Below the pieces are notes generated by a model, which saw only the letters and a list, made by a program, of their open reading frames with translations, searched no databases and was not told the origin of the DNA. Both the position numbers and the translations under genes were made by a program. Source: JBKECP01 sp047974765 (GTDB taxonomy: Bacteria > Pseudomonadota > Gammaproteobacteria > Pseudomonadales > Halieaceae). From it: a stretch of 64,000 bases of DNA. The stretch covers positions 132,610-196,609 of the forward strand of contig JBKECP010000043.1 in the NCBI GenBank assembly GCA_047974765.1, read 5' to 3'. Every line of letters starts with the position of its first letter. The stretch's first letter is position 1. Shown in pieces: positions 58,556-64,000 of this stretch.

Positions 58556-60276
58556 AAGGGAAAGGTCAATGGCAGCAGCAATAGCACTGTTGCCGAATAA
58601 GCAAGAGAAACCGGCAGTCCCGCCCTGACATAGTCACCCAGGGAATAGCCGCCAAGATTTTGTACCATTAGATTAGTAGTATAGCCATAGGGCGTCAGAA
58701 AGCTGGCACTGGCACCAAAGGCCACGGCCATTACAAAAGGCATATGACTGACACCAAAACTCTCTGCCAGCCCAAAAGCAACGGGAAAACTCAGGGCTGC
58801 TGCGGCATTATTGGTCATCAACTCGGTCAGTAACAAGGTACCCAGATAGATGCCAATCAATGCCACATAGGCACCGTGTATCGCAAGCTGGCTGTGCAGA
58901 GCATCGGCAACGACCGCTACCAGGCCAGAGTTGGTCAATGCCTGCGACAGTGTCAGTGCCGAGCCAATAATCAGCCAGATTTCAAAGGGAAAGCGCCGCC
59001 GCAGTTCTGAACCACGCACCAGACCCAATGCCAGCATACAAATAAGTAAAAAAGCCAGGCCTTTGATTAATGGCACTATTTTAATTGCCGAGAGCAGCAC
59101 AACAACAGCCAAAGTAATGCTGATGAAGGCATCCTGCAAAGAAGTTGATTTGCTGCCGTTAACAGCCTCATCAATCACAACAAAGTTTTTACTCAGGTTT
59201 TTGCGATTGTGAAAATCAGGGCCGGTAGCCAGCATCAGATTATCACCTGCCTGAAGGGTGATATTGCCCAGCTTGCCGGACAAACGCCTGCCACCCCGGC
59301 GCATCCCCACCACTGCTGCATCAAACAATGAACGAAAACCGCTTTCTTTAATGGTTTTGCCTTCGATGGTGGCATTGGGCATGACGATAACCTCCATCAT
59401 ATTTTCCCGCAGCAGACCCGCTTCCACCGCAAACAGCTGTAAGCCATCAATACTGTCCAGCACACCTACCTGAGCAATATCACCAGAAAAAATCAGCTTA
59501 TCGCCCGCTTCAATATATTCACCAGGTGCAACCGGAGAGATCAGACGTTCACCGCGCACAATTTCAACCACGAACAGTGATTCCATTTCCCGCAGGCCAT
59601 TAGCCGCCAGCGTTCGCCCCACCAGTGAAGATCCGGTCAACACTTCTGCTTCAATCAGGTACTCATTAACGTCCATCGGCTCAGCATAATGCTCAGGCAA
59701 GTAGCGGCTAATGATCAGAAGAACGGTTAATCCAACCAGTGTTGCACTGGCACCAACGGCAAAAAAATCAAAAAAACCAAGACTTTTCCCGGTGGCATCT
59801 TCCAGAAAACTGCTGACAATCAGGTTGGTACTGGTGCCAATCAATGTCATCGTGCCCCCCAAAATGGCAGCGTAAGACAGTGGAATCAGCAGCTTTGATG
59901 CAGCGTGGTAACGATTGTTGCGCACGGTATGGGCCAGCGTGGCCACAACGGCAGTGTTATTGACAAAGGCTGAGAATAACGCCGTCACCCCACCCAGACG
60001 CAACAGGCTCGCAGTAAAACCAGATACTATCAGCTTGCCAGATAGCTGATTCAGCCAGGACAATTTTTCCAGGCCAACAGACACCAGCAATAACAGGACC
60101 AGCGTGATCAGACCACTGTTGGAGATCTTGTCCAGGACCTCCTGAGTATCCACCAGACCGGTAAAATAAGCCGCCAGCATAGCGCCTACAAAAATTTTTG
60201 AGGCCGGCCAGTCTGTAAAAATCAGGCTGCCAAGCAATATCAGGAATAAAGCTGACACCAGGCACTGCTCAAGCAT
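58537..60276 (-). CDS. SLC13-family anion transporter with two RCK_C (TrkA-C) domains
   Basis: A 579-residue membrane protein. It has N-terminal helices with ALFSAFVNNTAVVATLA, then LLIPLSYAAILGGTMTLIGTSTNLIV (the SNT motif region of SLC13/DASS transporters). Two soluble RCK_C domains follow (SPVAPGEYIEAGDKLIFSGDIAQVGVL; GNITLQAGDNLMLATG), then C-terminal helices with ELMTNNAAAALSFPVAFGLAESFG and FLTPYGYTTNLMV. ATG 60276 is chosen; an upstream frame adds a basic leader. It imports dicarboxylate or sulfate-like anions with sodium; substrate unknown. The final residues QPGN and the stop come from a dispersed repeat. Confidence 0.9.
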   Translation of the reverse strand: MLEQCLVSALFLILLGSLIFTDWPASKIFVGAMLAAYFTGLVDTQEVLDKISNSGLITLVLLLLVSVGLEKLSWLNQLSGKLIVSGFTASLLRLGGVTALFSAFVNNTAVVATLAHTVRNNRYHAASKLLIPLSYAAILGGTMTLIGTSTNLIVSSFLEDATGKSLGFFDFFAVGASATLVGLTVLLIISRYLPEHYAEPMDVNEYLIEAEVLTGSSLVGRTLAANGLREMESLFVVEIVRGERLISPVAPGEYIEAGDKLIFSGDIAQVGVLDSIDGLQLFAVEAGLLRENMMEVIVMPNATIEGKTIKESGFRSLFDAAVVGMRRGGRRLSGKLGNITLQAGDNLMLATGPDFHNRKNLSKNFVVIDEAVNGSKSTSLQDAFISITLAVVVLLSAIKIVPLIKGLAFLLICMLALGLVRGSELRRRFPFEIWLIIGSALTLSQALTNSGLVAVVADALHSQLAIHGAYVALIGIYLGTLLLTELMTNNAAAALSFPVAFGLAESFGVSHMPFVMAVAFGASASFLTPYGYTTNLMVQNLGGYSLGDYVRAGLPVSLAYSATVLLLLPLTFPFYQPGN

Positions 60277-60634
60277 AATCTTCCTTGTGCGAAAGCGATA
60301 AAGGCGCCAAGGATACGCAATAGCCGTCGCCGGAGACAATAGTATTAACCCGTATATGGTCTCCTCCCCGTTTGCAAGGCTCTCACACAGTCGATGCCAG
60401 GGACAGGTTGCTGTTGTATATCCGGCCTGTTTATGAGGGACTCACTTGGCCCTCTGGGCTTGATGAAGTTTCGCCGCCTGCGGGTCCTTATCGGCATGTC
60501 GGCCTCAAGGGCCACCGGGTTAATCAGGTTCTCTGCAGACCGGTTTGACCTGTTATGTCATCGATTGCCTGTCACCTTCGCAACCCCGAGAAAATACTCC
60601 TGTTTTGTTTTTCCTCATTGCACTTACCGGGGCT

Positions 60635-60891
60635 TCACCCCGTCGCCTTGGCTGCGGATGCGGATGAAGCCCAACTGCAGTGCTCACCACGAGCCAGGAT
60701 CGCCCAGGCGATCCCTGCCACCCGTACTGTGCTGCCGGGGCACCAGGCCCAGTGCCGCAGAGGCATCACGACCACACCGGAAGTTGCCGTTTCACCATCT
60801 TGCGGCTGAGCTCATTGCCGACACTGTTCAACATGACGACGGCAAAGCTGTTTTTTGCCAAATCTACACTGATTTTCATACGATTAGACAT
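60635..60891 (-). pseudogene. IS110-family transposase relic (twice internally deleted)
   Basis: Three transposase pieces in three reading frames. The N-terminus has a strong AGGAGG site and ATG at 60891 (MSNRMKISVDLAKNSFAVVM), containing the DLAKN motif of IS110 DEDD domains. About 35 codons on, the sequence switches near 60788 to NFRCGRDASAALGLVPRQH then STGG, the C-terminal transposase_20 region. A second jump leads to IAWAILARGEHCSW and a stop at 60635. About 250 codons of a normal IS110 transposase are missing, so it is inactive. Flanking sequence down to about 60400 may be the IS 3' non-coding end. Confidence 0.8.
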
Positions 60892-60976
60892 GATTTCCTC
60901 CTCGTTTCGTTTCGATAGAACATTCTTCATCTCTATCCTGGCGCATTGCAACGCCGTTTGGGAGGAGACCATCTCA

Positions 60977-61150
60977 TCGGCAAGCATTTAGCCGGATTAA
61001 TTCGCGGTACATGGATACGCCGCCACGGCTCCTGGCCAGCACGAACCCGCTAAAAGCAAGGGATTTTGCAAATTCCGCCGATTTAAGCAGGCGACAATCA
61101 AACGACTATCAAATAGTGAAGAACTCATCTGTTTAATTGCCGGGTTAGCA
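60977..61150 (+). repeat. Hairpin-ended dispersed repeat, type B copy 2
   Basis: An element of about 174 bases next to the IS110 relic. It shares with 53772-53936 the left end (TCGGCAAGCATTTAGCCGG then ATTAAT..GCG) and ACATGGATACGCCGCCAC. It shares GGATTTTGCAAATTCCGCC and CAGGCGACAATCAAA with 55010-55170. The right end is CTATCAAATAGTGAAGAACT then CATCTGTTTAATTGCCGGGTTAGC. Outer ends TTAGCCGGATTAA and its inverted partner TAACCCGGCAATTAA look like terminal inverted repeats. Confidence 0.75.
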
Positions 61151-61246
61151 GTAAGTACCTGACAAACTTGCATATATCATCAATGGCATTGACTGCAGGC
61201 ACATCCGGCAGGATCACTGTGGCCATTGTGGGATATACTGCGCCCG

Positions 61247-63043
61247 ATGAATGCGCTGCAAACCCTTCAATCAATCTTTGGTTATGATGATTTTCGCTTT
61301 GAACAGCGGGAGATTATCGACACACTCTGCCATGGCCGTGACGCACTGGTACTGATGCCCACAGGTGGCGGCAAGTCGCTGTGCTATCAAATTCCCGCCC
61401 TCGTGCGCACAGGCTGTGGCATCGTTATTTCACCATTGATTGCACTGATGCAGGATCAGGTCGACAATCTACGCCAACTGGGTATCCGCGCCAGTTTTTT
61501 AAATTCGAGTCTGGATGCAGAACAAGCCCGCGAGATCGAATCCCAGCTAGTGACTGGCCAGCTTCAATTGCTGTATATCGCACCAGAACGGCTGGTACAG
61601 CCGCGTATGTTGTCACTGCTGAAAAGCAGTCGGATTGCCCTGTTTGCCATTGATGAAGCTCACTGTGTCTCCCAGTGGGGGCATGACTTTCGCGCAGACT
61701 ATCTGCAACTGAGCATCCTTCACGAACAATTTCCGCAGGTACCGCGGATAGCCCTTACCGCCACCGCTGACAAGCGTACACGTCAGGAAATTGCGCAGCG
61801 CCTGCAACTGCATGATGCCGCTCATTTTGTAGCCAGTTTTGACCGCCCCAATATCCGCTATCGGATGGCACTGAAAGATCGCCCCCGCCAGCAGCTATTA
61901 AATTTTTTACGCGCAGAGCACCCCGGTGATGCGGGTATTGTCTACTGCTTGTCCCGACGCAAAACCGAAGAGTTGGCTATCTGGCTCTGTGAACAGGATA
62001 TTAAAGCCCTGCCCTACCACGCGGGTCTGGATAAGCAGCGCCGCGCAGACCACCAGGCCCGCTTTTTACGGGAAGAAGGCATTGTAATGGTCGCCACTAT
62101 TGCCTTTGGTATGGGCATCGACAAACCGGACGTACGCTTTGTTGCCCATCTCGATTTACCCAAAACCATTGAGTCTTATTATCAGGAAACCGGGCGCGCC
62201 GGACGCGATGGCCAACCGGCCAACGCCTGGCTGGTCTACGGCTTGCAGGATGTTATTAAACTGCGGCAGATGCTGCATAACTCAGAAGGTTCCGAAGCAC
62301 ACAAACGGGCCGAACTTCAACGCCTCAATGCCATGCTGGGCCTGTGTGAAACCAGCCACTGCCGACGCCAGGCACTACTGCGGTATTTTGGGGAACAACT
62401 TGACAGTGCCTGTGGCAACTGTGATACCTGTTTGCAACCACCAGCCACCTGGGATGCTACCGAAGCTGCACGCAAAGCACTATCAGCCGTCTGGCGCAGC
62501 GGGCAGCGCTTTGGTGTCAATCATTTAATCGACATACTCAGAGGCAGCGATAATGAACGCATACAGCAATTCGGCCACAATACACTATCCACTTTTGGTA
62601 TCGGACTTGAACTTGACAGCCATCAGTGGCGCTCGGTTTTTCGTCAATTGGTCGCAGGGGGCTATTTATCCGTGGACATGGCTGGCCACGGAGCTTTGCA
62701 ATTACAAGCCCAGTGTCGGCCTCTGTTACGAGGTGAAGCCCACCTGAATCTGCGCCAAGACCCGGAGCGCTCCCGCAACAGACAGCAAACCCGCCAGCCG
62801 CTGCCGGAAGATATTGATGTGTCCCTATGGGAGGCGCTGCGTGATTGCCGCAGACAACTGGCTGAAGCCCAGAATATCCCGCCCTATGTTGTTTTCCATG
62901 ACAGTACATTGCGGGATATGTGTCGGCATTTACCCACAAGGTTAGAAACCTTTGCGCACCTGGAGGGTGTTGGCAAGCGTAAACTGGACAAATACGGTGC
63001 GCTCTTTATTGAGGTAATTCGCCGACATCAGGGCGCTCAGTAA
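61247..63043 (+). CDS. recQ: ATP-dependent DNA helicase RecQ
   Basis: A 598-residue RecQ. ATG 61247 (MNALQTLQSIFGYDDFRFEQ) matches family starts. It has Walker A LMPTGGGKSLCYQIPAL, the DEAH box with aromatic loop FAIDEAHCVSQWGHDFR, ALTATADKRTRQEI, YYQETGRAGRDGQP, the zinc-binding cysteines CETSHCRRQALLRYFG...CGNCDTC, a winged-helix RQC region and a C-terminal HRDC domain (LRDCRRQLAEAQNIPPYVVFHDSTLRDMC). It unwinds DNA 3' to 5' in recombination and fork repair. A type B repeat lies about 97 bases upstream. Confidence 0.97.
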   Translation: MNALQTLQSIFGYDDFRFEQREIIDTLCHGRDALVLMPTGGGKSLCYQIPALVRTGCGIVISPLIALMQDQVDNLRQLGIRASFLNSSLDAEQAREIESQLVTGQLQLLYIAPERLVQPRMLSLLKSSRIALFAIDEAHCVSQWGHDFRADYLQLSILHEQFPQVPRIALTATADKRTRQEIAQRLQLHDAAHFVASFDRPNIRYRMALKDRPRQQLLNFLRAEHPGDAGIVYCLSRRKTEELAIWLCEQDIKALPYHAGLDKQRRADHQARFLREEGIVMVATIAFGMGIDKPDVRFVAHLDLPKTIESYYQETGRAGRDGQPANAWLVYGLQDVIKLRQMLHNSEGSEAHKRAELQRLNAMLGLCETSHCRRQALLRYFGEQLDSACGNCDTCLQPPATWDATEAARKALSAVWRSGQRFGVNHLIDILRGSDNERIQQFGHNTLSTFGIGLELDSHQWRSVFRQLVAGGYLSVDMAGHGALQLQAQCRPLLRGEAHLNLRQDPERSRNRQQTRQPLPEDIDVSLWEALRDCRRQLAEAQNIPPYVVFHDSTLRDMCRHLPTRLETFAHLEGVGKRKLDKYGALFIEVIRRHQGAQ

Positions 63044-63195
63044 TCCAGGTCGCTTAATACACTCCATTTGATTCAGACGCCCAACCCCACAGACTGTGTA
63101 TTTTGAGGCCGCCCACTGTGTGCAAGATATGCCGATATATCCATAGTTGAGATGGAGGACCCACATCCATTTTTACCGCAACCACTACAGAGCCT

Positions 63196-63651
63196 TCAGC
63201 GCAAACGATTATTTTTATTCAGCAAACCGGCATAGAAAAACAAGAATACTGAAACCAGCAAAACAGCAAGACTAAACCACAACTCAATACCTGAGGTTGC
63301 ACTGGCAGGTTGGGTATCACCGGCGAAAAAGAACTTGTGTGTCATGCTCACCAGTACCGCCAGCATGGACAGGAAAAAAGCCCAAACAGACCAGCCCCTG
63401 CGCAACAGGAGAAAAACCGCTCCCAGCACACCACCCCAGACACCAATACCCCAGGCAATCATCGACCACTGGGACAGACTGTAAAAGTAATCCAGCTGCT
63501 GCTGTGTGAAACGGGCCATATACTGGGCGTTATGGCTGAGTGTCATAACAAAATCGAAGGCACCAAAACCATTCCACAAAAGCGCCAACAAGCCCACCAG
63601 CCAAAGGTGCCAAGGTGTACGGCGGGTGCGCCGATCAGACAAAAGAGACAT
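63196..63651 (-). CDS. Four-helix inner-membrane protein of unknown function
   Basis: A 151-residue protein with a basic N-terminus (SLLSDRRTRRTP) and four predicted transmembrane helices: WLVGLLALLWNGFGAFDFVM, SMIAWGIGVWGGVLGAVFLLL, WAFFLSMLAVLVSMTHKFFF and ELWFSLAVLLVSVFLFFYAGL. The NGFGAFDFVM and QWSMIAWGIGVWGGVLGAV segments are typical of a widespread small proteobacterial membrane family of unknown role. No transport or catalytic motif stands out. It is convergent with recQ. Confidence 0.75.
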   Translation of the reverse strand: MSLLSDRRTRRTPWHLWLVGLLALLWNGFGAFDFVMTLSHNAQYMARFTQQQLDYFYSLSQWSMIAWGIGVWGGVLGAVFLLLRRGWSVWAFFLSMLAVLVSMTHKFFFAGDTQPASATSGIELWFSLAVLLVSVFLFFYAGLLNKNNRLR

Positions 63652-63826
63652 ACCAGCTCCTGATTAACAAAAAACAAGGCAACATTATAACCCGCTCACC
63701 AACGGGTCTCCTGCCTATTTGACGGCCTGCTTAAATATCGTGATACCTGGCAGTGGTTCATTTTGATAATTCAGGATGTCAATGTGGTTTCTCAGGAGAT
63801 TTTGCTAACCTGCTGAGGGCATGATA

Positions 63827-64000
63827 ATGAAAAAGCACTTTGTGGTGAAATTGACGCTGAATGAGCGGTCTCGGCTGGATGGAGAGGGTGAAGCCCGGCT
63901 GTTCAGCCTTGCCTGCAGTGACGCCCCCGAAGGCCACGCCCGTTGGACATTAAATCTTTTATCGGACAAGCTCGTTGAGTTGAACGTGGTTGAGTCTATC
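63827..64000 (+). pseudogene. IS630-type transposase, 5' part with internal deletion (runs off the window)
   Basis: An open frame from ATG 63827 (ATG 63821 also possible) to the edge, 58 codons. It opens KKHFVVKLTLNERSRL, the start of IS630-family transposases, but jumps straight to DGEGEARLFSLACSDAPEGH then ARWTLNLLSDKLVELNVVES. In full-length relatives that segment comes about 80-100 residues later, after the helix-turn-helix domain. So the DNA-binding part seems deleted in frame. The rest, including the DDE catalytic region, is outside the window. Confidence 0.7.

Noticed and set aside
60400..60634. Additional coding segment downstream of the IS110 relic
   Set aside because: Frames in this part contain stops and no transposase motif; probably IS 3' non-coding DNA.

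Overview
The window looks like chromosomal DNA of a free-living, probably aquatic gammaproteobacterium, most likely in or near the Pseudomonadales/Cellvibrionales. Supporting context: the cluster nadK - rhomboid - DUF1315 - DUF2797 - pepN, the divergent ygfX-sdhE/ygfZ block, divergent cpxP/cpxRA, dusA-tal, hrpA, fadD and mnmC. Base composition is moderate, coding density is high, and most genes are housekeeping. Taxonomy is inferred from gene content and order only.

Layout. 1-6251 (+): end of a MoxR ATPase gene, then DUF58, DUF4381, two von Willebrand A membrane proteins (the second fused to TPRs and a Gln-rich tail) and BatD, a MoxR/Bat operon. 6280-11901 (-): nadK, GlpG-like rhomboid, DUF1315, DUF2797, pepN. 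12498-13598 (+): secreted glycine-rich protein with an IPTL-CTERM-like tail. 13668-17952 (-): nickel-pincer cofactor operon, small membrane protein - larA - larC - larE - larB. 18220-21072 (-): VIT/VWA surface protein with a GlyGly-CTERM tail and, just downstream, a rhombosortase. 21236-25070: ygfX/sdhE facing ygfZ, a methyltransferase-like protein, bactofilin and a PEP-CTERM-type protein. 25681-29633 (-): tRNA-Ala, L-serine dehydratase, a double glutaredoxin/GST-fold protein, gltX. 29876-35403: DUF885 peptidase, YncE-like beta-propeller, dusA, tal, TerB. 35434-40189 (-): HvfA-HvfB-HvfC (a cysteine-modified copper-binding RiPP system), mlaA, a receiver-PP2C phosphatase and a STAS protein. 40404-46739 (-): hrpA, fadD, a conserved unknown. 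46854-54921 (+): coiled-coil unknown, mnmC, glutamine cyclotransferase, M16C protease, alpha/beta hydrolase. 55178-57959: cpxP divergent from cpxRA. 58537-63651: SLC13 transporter, an IS110 relic, recQ, a small membrane protein. 63827-64000: an IS630-type transposase start with an internal deletion.

Most interesting points: (i) a rhombosortase beside its likely GlyGly-CTERM substrate, with two further proteins carrying other C-terminal sorting-like tails; (ii) an HvfA precursor with eight EGKCG/EGQCG units, its maturation genes directly ahead of mlaA; (iii) a receiver domain with Glu at the phospho-Asp site and Arg at the conserved Lys; (iv) at least six copies of a 120-180 bp hairpin-ended repeat between 25 and 61 kb, one supplying the stop codon of a transporter gene; (v) a possible iron-regulated small RNA at 58262-58346; (vi) internally deleted IS110 and IS630 transposases. 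No CRISPR array, prophage or rRNA operon was seen.
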